From NCBI RefSeq assembly GCF_008086345.1, contig NZ_CP043006.1:1176032-1240031 (forward strand): 64,000 nt of DNA, read 5' to 3'. Source of the DNA: Chitinophaga sp. XS-30. Lineage in GTDB: Bacteria; Bacteroidota; Bacteroidia; Chitinophagales; Chitinophagaceae. This document shows, in pieces, positions 7,966-16,120 of the stretch. Positions within the stretch are counted from its first letter, which is position 1, and every line of letters begins with the position of its first letter. The notes under the pieces are model-generated. The model had not been told where the DNA came from. It ran no database searches and saw only the letters and a list, made by a program, of their open reading frames with translations. A program made the position numbers and the translations under genes.

Positions 7966-9937
7966 TGTCCACCCACATGCCGTTATCACGGATGAGGTTG
8001 ATCAGTTCGTCTACGGCAACATCGCTGTTCAGTCCCCTTTTCACTACTTCTTTGCCACGGTACAATGTGATCTTTCCCACACCGCTGCCCACGTAGCCGA
8101 AATCGGCGTCCGCCATTTCTCCCGGGCCGTTGACGATGCATCCCATAATGGCGATCTTCACGCCTTTGAGGTGATTGGTGACTGCCCGGATGCGTGCGGT
8201 GGTTTCCTGCAGGTCAAAGAGTGTCCGGCCACAGGAGGGGCACGAGATATATTCTGTTTTGGAGATCCTGGAGCGGGTGGCCTGCAGGATGCCGAAGGCA
8301 ATATTGTTGATGAGACCTGCCGGTTCGGTCACCGCAGCAGGCTGATGTGCGATCGTAAGGTCCGGCTGCGCTTTCAGCCAGAGACCGTCCCCGAATCCGT
8401 CCAGCAACAGGGCGCCGGTTTCCGTAGCATGATGGATGAGGTCTTCCTCCGCATTGTTATGCGTGCTGTTGCACAGCAGCATAACGGGCTGGGTTATACG
8501 TTTTTCCATCATCCCGGCTATCGCTCTCCTGACAGTGGCCATGGCATGTATGGAGTTGGAGTAGATGACAGGCACCACATTTTCCTGCAGCTGTTCCAGG
8601 AAGGCGGAAAAGCTTTCCCGGCCAAAGTCGTCCGCGTTGGCCGCAACGAAGTTGATCGTTGCAAGGCGGTCATGCTGGCGGGCGGCCAGGTAACCGGCGA
8701 TATCCATCCAGGGGAAATACTTTTCTTTATCGGCGGCCTCCAGCCAGGTATGATATTGCACGATCACCTTCAGGGTGCCGGGCAGCGCGAAATGCAGCAC
8801 TTTGTCCCCAGTGAACAGGTAGTCGGCTGCCGCATCTCCGATGTTCCATTTATCCGTGGGCTCATCGTAGGTGTATCCGATGGGTTGAAGGTCTTTTGGC
8901 GTAATCGTGTGAAGGTGGCTGAGGTCGGCCACCACCACGGGAACCTGTTTGCCCCCGATATTATCTACGGCAACGGTTTCCCGGCGTTTGTAGGCGAACG
9001 GGGAATAGGGCAGCCTGTTTTCATCCAGCGGTTCGATGGCGGGATGTGACACCCGCCGGGTATAACGTTTCACCAGGTCGCGGCAAACGGGCAGTTCAAA
9101 TTCAGGGTCTTCCGTGAGGGAAACCCGGATGGTATCGCCCACACCATCTTCCAACAGGGTACCGATGCCCACGGCGGACTTGATCCTGCCGTCTTCCCCG
9201 TCCCCGGCCTCGGTTACGCCGAGGTGCAGCGGGTAGGCATGGCCCAGTTCCTGCTGCATGGTCTGCACCAGCAGGCGGTAGGCCTGTACCATCACCTGGG
9301 GGTTGCTGGCTTTCATGCTCAGCACGATGTTCCGGTAATGAAGGTCTTCTGCGATGCGCAGGAACTCCATGGCGCTTTCCACCATACCCATGGGCGTATC
9401 GCCGTAGCGGCTCATGATACGGTCGCTCAGCGAACCGTGGTTGGTGCCGATGCGCATAGCTGTACCATACTCCTTGCAGATCTTTACCAGCGGTGTAAAG
9501 CGTTCCCGGATGCGGTCGATCTCCTCCTGGTACTCCGCGTCTGTATATTCCAGCAGCTCGAATTTCTTCTTGTCAACATAATTACCCGGGTTCACCCTTA
9601 CTTTTTCCACGATGCGCGCCGCTACTTCTGCCGCATTGGGGGTGAAATGAATGTCCGCCACCAGCGGGGTCGTGTACCCCCTGCGGCGCAGCTCTTGCTT
9701 TATCGGGAGAAGGTTCTCGGCTTCGGTTTTATTGGGTGCGGTGATGCGTACGAGCTCCGCCCCTGCCTCAATACAGCGGATGGACTGCTCCACGGTAGCC
9801 TGTGTGTTCATGGTGTCCGTGGTGGTCATCGTCTGGATGCGGATGGGATGAAAGTTGCCGATAAGGAGGTCTCCCACCTTCACTTCGAGCGTGGGCAAAC
9901 GTTTATATTGGGTAAGTGATTGGCAGTACAGTTGCAT
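7958..9937 (-). CDS. ispG: 4-hydroxy-3-methylbut-2-enyl diphosphate synthase IspG
   Basis: IspG (GcpE) is the [4Fe-4S] enzyme that makes HMBPP in the penultimate step of the MEP isoprenoid pathway. The 659-aa length identifies the long three-domain type found in Bacteroidota, Chlamydiae and plants, with a large insert between the TIM barrel and the iron-sulfur domain. Visible motifs are the N-terminal RIQTMTTTDT and, at the C-terminus, cluster cysteines in CPSCG near 563-567 and GCIVNGPGE near 599-607. A -7 box TAATTTTG lies 25 bp upstream. The gene is monocistronic as far as can be seen. Confidence 0.97.
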   Translation of the reverse strand: MQLYCQSLTQYKRLPTLEVKVGDLLIGNFHPIRIQTMTTTDTMNTQATVEQSIRCIEAGAELVRITAPNKTEAENLLPIKQELRRRGYTTPLVADIHFTPNAAEVAARIVEKVRVNPGNYVDKKKFELLEYTDAEYQEEIDRIRERFTPLVKICKEYGTAMRIGTNHGSLSDRIMSRYGDTPMGMVESAMEFLRIAEDLHYRNIVLSMKASNPQVMVQAYRLLVQTMQQELGHAYPLHLGVTEAGDGEDGRIKSAVGIGTLLEDGVGDTIRVSLTEDPEFELPVCRDLVKRYTRRVSHPAIEPLDENRLPYSPFAYKRRETVAVDNIGGKQVPVVVADLSHLHTITPKDLQPIGYTYDEPTDKWNIGDAAADYLFTGDKVLHFALPGTLKVIVQYHTWLEAADKEKYFPWMDIAGYLAARQHDRLATINFVAANADDFGRESFSAFLEQLQENVVPVIYSNSIHAMATVRRAIAGMMEKRITQPVMLLCNSTHNNAEEDLIHHATETGALLLDGFGDGLWLKAQPDLTIAHQPAAVTEPAGLINNIAFGILQATRSRISKTEYISCPSCGRTLFDLQETTARIRAVTNHLKGVKIAIMGCIVNGPGEMADADFGYVGSGVGKITLYRGKEVVKRGLNSDVAVDELINLIRDNGMWVDTK

Positions 9938-9961
9938 GAATGATCAGAATAGATGTAGGCA

Positions 9962-9969
9962 CAAAATTA
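9962..9969 (-). promoter_or_regulatory. ispG -7 promoter element
   Basis: Minus-strand TAATTTTG matches TAnnTTTG; no convincing -33 TTG at the usual spacing. Predicted leader about 18 nt. Confidence 0.45.
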
Positions 9970-10081
9970 ACAAATCCCGGCGGACCTGCAGTTTTGTTAT
10001 TTTATATGAACGGTAAAGAACACAGACCGGAATTGCCTAGTTTTAATCCGATAAGCCGTTTGTAGCCATTATAAAGATCTC

Positions 10082-10936
10082 GTGGACACCATACCCTATC
10101 AGCAATTACCCTTCAGCGGGCAATTCAGCATTTTTGAAGTGGAGCATTTCCATAGTGAGCTGACCACACAGCCTCACCGGCATCATGATTTCCAGATCGT
10201 CTGGTTCACAAGGGCTTCGGGGGAGCATATTGTGGATTTTGTGTCTTATCCGCTGGAGGACAATATGGTTTTTTTATTGGGACCGGGGCAGGTGCACCAG
10301 CTGCTGGACGCGAGCATTTTCGGCTTCAGCATCACCTTTACCGAGGCTTTTTATTTCAGTAACCGGCACGACCGGGAAGCACTGTATGATTTCACAACGC
10401 TTTTCGATGATTCCCAGGCGTATGCGCCCATCCGGGTGAGCCGCCCCGCTGCGGAGAATTTTTCGCACCTGATCACGCTGATGCGCAGTGAGCTGGCCGT
10501 TCAGATCGAAGGCAGCAACAGTGCCGTCATCAAGCATTATCTTAATGCCTTTCTTTTGTTGATGGAACGGGAAAAGAAGCATAATGCCGCCAATTCCCCC
10601 GGGCTGCAGCATCATGACGCCCGGATCGTAAAGCTGCGGCAGCTGGTAGAGCGATATTTTCGCAGTGAGCATAAGGCCGATTTTTATGCCGGGCAGTTCG
10701 CGCTCACCGCCAAGCGGTTGAATGAGATCACCCGTGAAGTGCTGAACAAAACGGTAACGGATATGGTGCGCGACCGGCTGGTACTGGAGGCAAAGCGGCA
10801 ACTGGCCTTTAGTCACAGAAGCGTAAAGGAGATATGTTATGAACTTGGGTTTGAGGACCCGGCCTATTTCAGCCGGTTTTTCAGGAATCATACCGCATCG
10901 TCCCCGCATGCATTCAGGGATGCGATGTTCAAATAG
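10082..10936 (+). CDS. AraC family transcriptional regulator
   Basis: The 284-aa protein has a cupin-type N-terminal sensor region (PHRHHDFQIVWF near residues 32-43, then a GPGQVHQL segment) and a C-terminal double helix-turn-helix of the AraC/XylS type, with the second helix followed by the family signature YELGFEDPAYFSRFFR near 258-273. The only in-frame start that includes the whole cupin is a GTG at 10082. No target operon is adjacent: ispG diverges on one side and a terminator follows on the other, so its regulon is unknown. Ligands of this subfamily are often sugars or small aromatic compounds. Confidence 0.92.
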   Translation: MDTIPYQQLPFSGQFSIFEVEHFHSELTTQPHRHHDFQIVWFTRASGEHIVDFVSYPLEDNMVFLLGPGQVHQLLDASIFGFSITFTEAFYFSNRHDREALYDFTTLFDDSQAYAPIRVSRPAAENFSHLITLMRSELAVQIEGSNSAVIKHYLNAFLLLMEREKKHNAANSPGLQHHDARIVKLRQLVERYFRSEHKADFYAGQFALTAKRLNEITREVLNKTVTDMVRDRLVLEAKRQLAFSHRSVKEICYELGFEDPAYFSRFFRNHTASSPHAFRDAMFK

Positions 10937-11018
10937 TACCATTCATTCGCCGGTTTGTCCAATCACGATGAACGGATACACACTAATTTTACATATCGTT
11001 TAAACGGAAACTATGTGT

Positions 11019-11047
11019 TTAACGCGTTTGACTGACGCGTTTTTTAT
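11019..11047 (+). terminator. Terminator of the araC-type gene
   Basis: AACGCG (11021-11026) pairs with CGCGTT (11036-11041), followed by a run of T. Confidence 0.75.
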
Positions 11048-11111
11048 TTGGAGAGGAAAGTTACGGAAAGCCGCCTTGTTCAATACAGGAGCGGTTTTTC
11101 TGTTTCTGCGC

Positions 11112-11876
11112 CTACCAGTCCTTTTCTACCATGCCTGGACTGGCCTTTGCCTTTTTCATCTTGTCTTCCTGTAATTTCTTCTCCTGCTGTGCGAGGGCCT
11201 GCAGGAGGCGCTTGGCTTCTTCCTGCGTCAGCTTGCTGGGTTTGGGCTGATTCTGCTGCTGCTCTTTTTCCTGGTCCTTGTCTTTCTGCTGGTCTTTTTT
11301 ATCCTGTTGGTCTTTATTCTCCTGATCTTTATTCTGGTTGTCCTTCTTGTCTTTATCCTTGTCCTGATTCTGCTGGTCTTTCTTATCGTTTTTATCCTTA
11401 TTATTTCCTCCGCCCTGTTGTTGCTGTTTTTTCAGCATAGCCTGCGCGTAGGCGAGGTTATAACGGGCCTGTTCATCTGCAGGATTGGCTTTGAGCGCAG
11501 CCTTGTAGCTTTTAATGCTTTCTTCCCATTTTTTGCCCTCCATGAAAGTATTGCCGATGTTATAATTGGCATCCGCTTTCACGTCTTTGCCGGCCTCGTT
11601 TTTCAGCGTGTTGGCATATTGCTGGCGGGCCGCGTCGTATCGTTTCTGCTCGTAAAGTGAATTACCAAGGTTGTAGTGCCCGGCAATGGATTTATTGTTG
11701 CGTTCCAGTGCTTTCTTGTAACTGGCTTCGGCATCTGCATACTGCTGTTTTTTATACTGTTCGTTTCCTTTCCGGATCAGTTTGCTGGTGCCTTCCTGTG
11801 CGGATGCAGCAAGGGCGGAGCAAAGCAGTAGGCCAATAACGGCAACGGGTATATGTAAAAAGCGGTACTTCATCAT
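11112..11876 (-). CDS. batC: BatC-like tetratricopeptide repeat protein
   Basis: The 254-aa protein has a signal peptide (cleavage near SAQ, residues 25-27), about three TPR units at 30-140, then a very polar low-complexity tail rich in K, D, Q, E and N (about 150-225), probably an extended or coiled segment. Size, TPR content and position directly after a VWA gene match BatC of the Bacteroides aerotolerance (Bat) operon, which acts at the inner membrane/periplasm in envelope or oxidative stress tolerance. Its ATG overlaps the batB stop (ATGATGA), so the two are translationally coupled. Confidence 0.82.
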   Translation of the reverse strand: MMKYRFLHIPVAVIGLLLCSALAASAQEGTSKLIRKGNEQYKKQQYADAEASYKKALERNNKSIAGHYNLGNSLYEQKRYDAARQQYANTLKNEAGKDVKADANYNIGNTFMEGKKWEESIKSYKAALKANPADEQARYNLAYAQAMLKKQQQQGGGNNKDKNDKKDQQNQDKDKDKKDNQNKDQENKDQQDKKDQQKDKDQEKEQQQNQPKPSKLTQEEAKRLLQALAQQEKKLQEDKMKKAKASPGMVEKDW

Positions 11877-12916
11877 CTGGCGTTTGCGGTTTTAAGTCCC
11901 GGCAATGCATCTGCATCGGCTTTTTTCTTTTTGCCTTCCGGCAGAAAGAATTCGAGCAGGATCAGTAGCAGGCAGATCCCCAGGAAGTATTGAAAATAGC
12001 TGTTATAGTCAGAGAATACGTTTTCGCCGAATTCTTTTTGTTCCATACTGTCGATCTTCGCGGCAAGCGCTTCCACTACATCATCTGTGTTGTTCATCAG
12101 GTGCAGGTACATGCCTTTGCCGGTAGAAGCGAGGGATTTCAGGGCATCTTCATTCAGTTTCGAGATCACTGTTTTTCCATCGCGGTCTTTTTTCAGGCCG
12201 CCGGCGGCAGGATCGGGCAGAGGCGCGCCGGTGGGGGAGCCTATGCCGACAGTGTTGATCACAACGCCGTTCTCCAGGGCTTTTTTGGCTTCGGCAACGG
12301 CGCCTTCGTTATGGTCTTCCCCGTCTGAAATGATGATCAGCGCTTTATGTTTGCGTTCCTTTTTGTTGAAAGCTTCATCGCTGATACGGATGGCCTCATT
12401 GATCTCGGTGCCCTGCCTGGGAATCAGGTCCGGCGTAATGCTGTTCAGGTACATGCGCGCCGCGGAATAGTCTACCGTCAGCGGCATTTGCAGGTAGGCG
12501 TTCCCGGCAAAGACCACCAGGCCCACCCGGTCATTATCCAGTTTATCCATGAGTCGGGTCACCAGCTGTTTGGCGCGGGTCAGCCGGTCGGGTTTCGCAT
12601 CGGTGGCAAGCATGCTTTTGCTCACATCCAGCGCTATAATGACATCCACGCCTTTACGGGTGATCTTTTCCAGCCGGCTGCCTTTCTGCAGGTTGGCCAG
12701 GCCGGCCACACCAAAGAAAAAAGCGATGAACACCAGCAGGAACTTGATCGTGAACAGGCGGCGGGAATATCCGCTGAATAGTTTCTCTACCATTACCGGA
12801 TCACCTATGCGGCGCACGGAGCGCCTTTTCCACCAGGTAACCCAGGCAAATGCCAGTACCAGTACGATCAGGAGCACAAATGCCCAGAGGTATTCCGTAT
12901 GTTGAAATCTTAACAT
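11873..12916 (-). CDS. batB: BatB-like VWA domain membrane protein
   Basis: The 347-aa protein has two N-terminal membrane segments (about 10-29 and 57-75), a von Willebrand A domain with an intact MIDAS motif D97-x-S99-x-S101 near the start, a second MIDAS region around ISDGEDHN, and a C-terminal membrane helix near 312-328 followed by a lysine-rich end. This is the BatA/BatB layout. A complete promoter lies 41 bp upstream, so transcription starts here. The usual neighbours moxR, DUF58, batA and batD are not adjacent; the upstream gene is a beta-lactamase. Confidence 0.85.
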   Translation of the reverse strand: MLRFQHTEYLWAFVLLIVLVLAFAWVTWWKRRSVRRIGDPVMVEKLFSGYSRRLFTIKFLLVFIAFFFGVAGLANLQKGSRLEKITRKGVDVIIALDVSKSMLATDAKPDRLTRAKQLVTRLMDKLDNDRVGLVVFAGNAYLQMPLTVDYSAARMYLNSITPDLIPRQGTEINEAIRISDEAFNKKERKHKALIIISDGEDHNEGAVAEAKKALENGVVINTVGIGSPTGAPLPDPAAGGLKKDRDGKTVISKLNEDALKSLASTGKGMYLHLMNNTDDVVEALAAKIDSMEQKEFGENVFSDYNSYFQYFLGICLLLILLEFFLPEGKKKKADADALPGLKTANAR

Positions 12917-12956
12917 GGCTAAAATGACGCACCCCGGTCAGCGCCGGGGCGATAGT

Positions 12957-12986
12957 CAAAAATAATTTTTTTATAACGTATTACAA
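12957..12986 (-). promoter_or_regulatory. batB-batC promoter
   Basis: Minus-strand TTG (12986-12984), 19-bp A/T-rich spacer, TATTTTTG (12964-12957): full match to the Bacteroidota consensus. Leader of about 34 nt. Confidence 0.75.
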
Positions 12987-13047
12987 GGGTGGGCCGAAAG
13001 GATTTATGAGTTTTTTAACAGCGAAGCCGGTAACCCCGGGCTGTTGG

Positions 13048-13851
13048 CTACTTTTCCCCTTTGAAAAATCCTTCTTCAGTGAGGATGCTGCGCATCAGTT
13101 CTTCCCTGACGGCGGGAATATCCAGGGCCGGATCTTCCGTTTCAAAGTTCAGCACAAAAAAGCTGGGATGTTTGTTCTCTTCGATCCAGCCGACCATCCA
13201 GCCGATCTTTTTCGGGCCGGTAATGCCCCATCCTGTTTTATAGGCCAGTTTGTACTTCGGCGTTTCTTCCCGCAGCATAAGGGCGGATACCAGTTCCTGC
13301 GCGCGGCGCTGGAAGGGAAGCTGGTTGAAATACAGTTGTTTGACGAGGCCAAGTTCCTCATCGGGAGAGATCTGCAGGGAATTGTCCAGCCAGAAAGTAT
13401 CGACCTTGCTGATGATATGGTTGCCGTATTGCACGGTATCCAGCCAGTGCTGCATGGTATCCCGGCCGATGCGGCGGGCCACTTCCTGGTAGTAAGGCAC
13501 GGATGACAGGCGAAAGGCCTGCGCCATGGTGAGGTCCTGGTTCCATTCCTGGTCCGGGCGGGAAATACTGTCCCAGGGAATGATCATATTGGTATCGCTG
13601 ATTGCGCCGGTGTGGAGGCCAACCAGGGAATTAAATATCTTGAAGGTGGATGCCGGGGTGAACCGCTGTTTTGCCCGGTCGATATTATAGGCCCTGAAAG
13701 TGCCCTGACCGTTGTCGAACACCATGAAGCAGCCTTCCAGCTTGTATTTGGAAAAATATTTTTCCCAGCTTTTTACTTCTTTGACGTTGTTGGGCGAGCA
13801 GGCGCTGAGCCAGAGGGCGGCGGCAAGCATGAACAGGCTGATCGGTTTCAT
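13048..13851 (-). CDS. Class D (OXA-type) beta-lactamase, lipoprotein
   Basis: The 267-aa product shows all class D motifs: S68-T-F-K71 (nucleophile serine and the lysine that becomes carboxylated), S116-x-V118, Y142-G-N144 and K205-T-G207. A lipobox ending LSAC gives a lipidated C18, so the enzyme should be membrane-anchored in the periplasm. It would hydrolyse penicillins by serine acylation; the spectrum cannot be read from sequence. An upstream ATG at 13878 would extend the protein by 9 residues but would put a charged stretch before the signal peptide, so 13851 is preferred. It has its own -7 box and lies downstream of the kbl terminator. Nothing nearby suggests a mobile cassette, so it looks like a resident gene. 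Confidence 0.93.
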   Translation of the reverse strand: MKPISLFMLAAALWLSACSPNNVKEVKSWEKYFSKYKLEGCFMVFDNGQGTFRAYNIDRAKQRFTPASTFKIFNSLVGLHTGAISDTNMIIPWDSISRPDQEWNQDLTMAQAFRLSSVPYYQEVARRIGRDTMQHWLDTVQYGNHIISKVDTFWLDNSLQISPDEELGLVKQLYFNQLPFQRRAQELVSALMLREETPKYKLAYKTGWGITGPKKIGWMVGWIEENKHPSFFVLNFETEDPALDIPAVREELMRSILTEEGFFKGEK

Positions 13852-13875
13852 GGGCTTTTGTTTTTCGATAATGTG

Positions 13876-13883
13876 CAAAAGTA
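13876..13883 (-). promoter_or_regulatory. Beta-lactamase -7 promoter element
   Basis: Minus-strand TACTTTTG; a TTG lies 23 bp further upstream, slightly long for the consensus spacing. Predicted leader near 18 nt. Confidence 0.5.
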
Positions 13884-13907
13884 AGGCTTGCGGAATGGAT
13901 TTGCTGC

Positions 13908-13937
13908 AAAAAAGGGGGCTGATTTTGGTCAGCCCCC
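13908..13937 (-). terminator. Terminator of kbl
   Basis: Perfect 9-bp stem GGGGGCTGA (13914-13922) / TCAGCCCCC (13929-13937) with a 6-nt loop; on the minus strand it is followed by six T. Confidence 0.9.
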
Positions 13938-13982
13938 GGGTGTGTATATATTTTAATGGTGGTAATATCAGCGGAGTTGTGT

Positions 13983-15182
13983 TCAGGCGCCGGCAGGTTT
14001 CAGCACGCCCAGTTCATTGCCCACTTTGGTGAAAGCGGCAATGGCCTTGTCAAGATGCGTCTGTTCGTGCGCAGCGCTGAGCTGAACGCGGATGCGGGCC
14101 TGGCCTTTGGGCACTACGGGGTAGAAGAACCCGATAACGTAGATACCTTCCTCCAGCAGCCTGTCTGCGAATTGCTGGCTGAGTTTTGCGTCATAGAGCA
14201 TCACGGGCACGATCGGGTGGTCGCCGGGCTTGATATCGAAGCCGGCTGCCGTCATTTTCTCCCGGAAGTACCGGGTGTTGGATTCCAGTTTATCCCGCAG
14301 TTCGGTAGTTTCGCTGAGCATATCCAGCACGGCGATGGAAGCGCCGACGATGCTGGGGGCTACAGAATTGGAGAACAGGTAGGGCCTGCTCCGCTGGCGC
14401 AGCATATCGATGGTGGCCTTGCTGCCGCTGGTGAAGCCGCCGGAGGCGCCGCCGAGGGCTTTGCCGAGGGTGCCGGTGATAATATCCACGCGGCCCATGA
14501 CATTGCGGTATTCATGGGTGCCGCGGCCGGTTTTGCCGAGGAAGCCGGAGGAATGGCTTTCGTCTGACATGACGATGGCATTGTACTTGTCCGCCAGGTC
14601 GCAGATCTTGTCCAGCTGCGCAATGGTACCATCCATGCTGAATGAGCCGTCCGTTACGATGATACGGCTGCGGGCGCCCTGGGCTTCCTGCAGTTTGACC
14701 TCCAGGTCCGCCATGTTATTGTGTTCGTAACGGAAGCGCTGGGCTTTGCAGAGGCGTACGCCGTCTATAATGGAGGCATGGTTCAGGGCATCGGAAATGA
14801 TGGCGTCCTGCTCTGAGAACAGGGGCTCGAACACGCCGCCGTTGGCGTCAAAGGCCGCTACATAAAGGATGGTGTCTTCCATGCCGAGGAAGCGGGATAT
14901 TTTTTGCTCCAGCTCCCGGTGAATGTCCTGCGTGCCGCAAATGAAGCGTACGCTGCTCATGCCGTAGCCGTGTGTATCGATGGCTTCTTTGGCCGCTGCC
15001 ACCACTTTGGGGTGGGACGACAGGCCCAGGTAGTTGTTCGCACAGAGGTTGATCACGGTCTTCCCGCCCACGGAGATCTCGGCGCCCTGCTCCGATGTAA
15101 TGATCCGCTCATGCTTGTAAAGCCCTGCAGCCTGGATCTCTTCCAGCTCCTGTTGTAACCGTTTTATAAAGTCCTGGTTCAT
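13983..15182 (-). CDS. kbl: Glycine C-acetyltransferase (2-amino-3-ketobutyrate CoA ligase)
   Basis: This 399-aa PLP enzyme of the alpha-oxoamine synthase family cleaves 2-amino-3-ketobutyrate with CoA to glycine and acetyl-CoA, the second step of threonine breakdown after threonine dehydrogenase. The PLP-lysine context [14 protein letters not shown] is present near residue 240, and DESHSSGF occupies the cofactor aspartate motif. KBL-type sequence and length (E. coli Kbl is 398 aa) make it more likely than BioF or serine palmitoyltransferase. tdh is not adjacent. The ATG at 15182 is chosen over an upstream TTG; the -7 box ends only 6 bp before it, implying a very short or absent leader. Confidence 0.93.
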   Translation of the reverse strand: MNQDFIKRLQQELEEIQAAGLYKHERIITSEQGAEISVGGKTVINLCANNYLGLSSHPKVVAAAKEAIDTHGYGMSSVRFICGTQDIHRELEQKISRFLGMEDTILYVAAFDANGGVFEPLFSEQDAIISDALNHASIIDGVRLCKAQRFRYEHNNMADLEVKLQEAQGARSRIIVTDGSFSMDGTIAQLDKICDLADKYNAIVMSDESHSSGFLGKTGRGTHEYRNVMGRVDIITGTLGKALGGASGGFTSGSKATIDMLRQRSRPYLFSNSVAPSIVGASIAVLDMLSETTELRDKLESNTRYFREKMTAAGFDIKPGDHPIVPVMLYDAKLSQQFADRLLEEGIYVIGFFYPVVPKGQARIRVQLSAAHEQTHLDKAIAAFTKVGNELGVLKPAGA

Positions 15183-15188
15183 ATCTGA

Positions 15189-15196
15189 CAAAGTTA
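15189..15196 (-). promoter_or_regulatory. kbl -7 promoter element (possibly leaderless)
   Basis: Minus-strand TAACTTTG ends 6 bp before the kbl ATG, so transcription would start at or just before the start codon. No strong -33 element was seen. Confidence 0.45.
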
Positions 15197-15569
15197 GGCA
15201 TTAAATGTATCCAGTATTTTATATGCGTGCCGCCTGATTTTGCAGAATGGTAAAAAGTTTGACGGAGGTGTAACATTTATCTGCCGGTTTGCGTCATATT
15301 ATTATCATGGACGGTAGATTATGACGAAAGGTACTGTACATTCGGTCATCCGGCGCTTGCCGGTGGTAGCTTGTGTGGCCATACTGGCGGGTTTCCTGCT
15401 GCTCACCTGGTCTGCGACCGGCCCGGGAATACCCTGGGAGCCGGCGGAGAAGGGGCAGTTACCGGCGGTTGTCAGAAACCTGCATATCGTAGAAATATTG
15501 TCATGGAGCTGGTAGAAAGGGGCATTTGCGCCACCCCGGGCAAAGGGTGGGCAAGGCTTTTCAACCAAA
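15197..15569. other. Intergenic region between kbl and an ECF sigma gene
   Basis: No well-supported gene. One plus-strand frame, 15321-15515 (64 codons, start MTKGTVHSV), has a plausible basic start and a hydrophobic stretch around residues 13-30, which would fit a small membrane protein. It lacks a promoter match and any terminator, so I leave it uncalled. No strong hairpin was seen. Confidence 0.35.
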
Positions 15570-16088
15570 ATGTCGGAAATTGCACAAAAGACCTGCCACC
15601 GGATGACGGAAAAGGAGTACAACAAATGCGTGGATCTGTACAGCGATAACCTCTTCCGGTTCATTGTAAAGAACCTGGAAAATGCGGAAGATTCGAGGGA
15701 CGTGGTACAGAACGCGTTTGAAATATTATGGAAGCATAATAGTGATGTGCCTTTTGAAAAGGCCAAGAGCTATTTGTTTACCGTAGCGTACCATAATATG
15801 ATCGATCATGTGCGGAAAGTGAAGCGTATTACACTGGTGGAGGAATTCAAGGAAGAAGCGAGGATTTCCGAACAAAAAGTGCATAATGCACGTAATGTCA
15901 TAGAAAAAGCCCTCAAAAGGCTGAGCGATGTACAGCGTTCCCTCATCCTGCTGAAGGATTATGAGGGTTACAGCTACGAGGAGATCGGGGAGATCATGCA
16001 ACTAAACCCTTCGCAGGTAAAGGTATATTTGCACCGGGCAAGGGCCCATCTGAAGGAATACCTGGTTAAAATGGAAAACGTGATCTGA
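15570..16088 (+). CDS. ECF RNA polymerase sigma factor
   Basis: The 172-aa protein has ECF sigma region 2 (LFRFIVKNLENAEDSRDVVQ, residues 27-46, then FEILWKH) and region 4 with the helix-turn-helix GYSYEEIGEIMQLNPSQVKV near 133-152. An alternative start is the ATG at residue 12 (15603), which begins MTEKEYN and may be the true start. It is followed 32 bp later by an anti-sigma-like membrane protein and then an outer-membrane beta-barrel, so it probably directs its own operon in response to an envelope signal. Confidence 0.92.
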   Translation: MSEIAQKTCHRMTEKEYNKCVDLYSDNLFRFIVKNLENAEDSRDVVQNAFEILWKHNSDVPFEKAKSYLFTVAYHNMIDHVRKVKRITLVEEFKEEARISEQKVHNARNVIEKALKRLSDVQRSLILLKDYEGYSYEEIGEIMQLNPSQVKVYLHRARAHLKEYLVKMENVI

Positions 16089-16120
16089 AAACAAACAAGG
16101 TATTCATCAAACAACAGCCT

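Noticed and set aside
7943-9049. 368-codon plus-strand frame over ispG
   Set aside because: Shadow of ispG; no recognisable domain, although it begins close to the small RNA terminator.
11290-11420. Possible DNA tandem repeat encoding K/D/Q-rich tail of BatC
   Set aside because: The protein is low-complexity but DNA units are not regular in length or sequence, so it is not called as a repeat.
15321-15515. 64-codon frame MTKGTVHSV with one hydrophobic stretch
   Set aside because: Plausible but unsupported by promoter, terminator or context; noted in the gap entry only.
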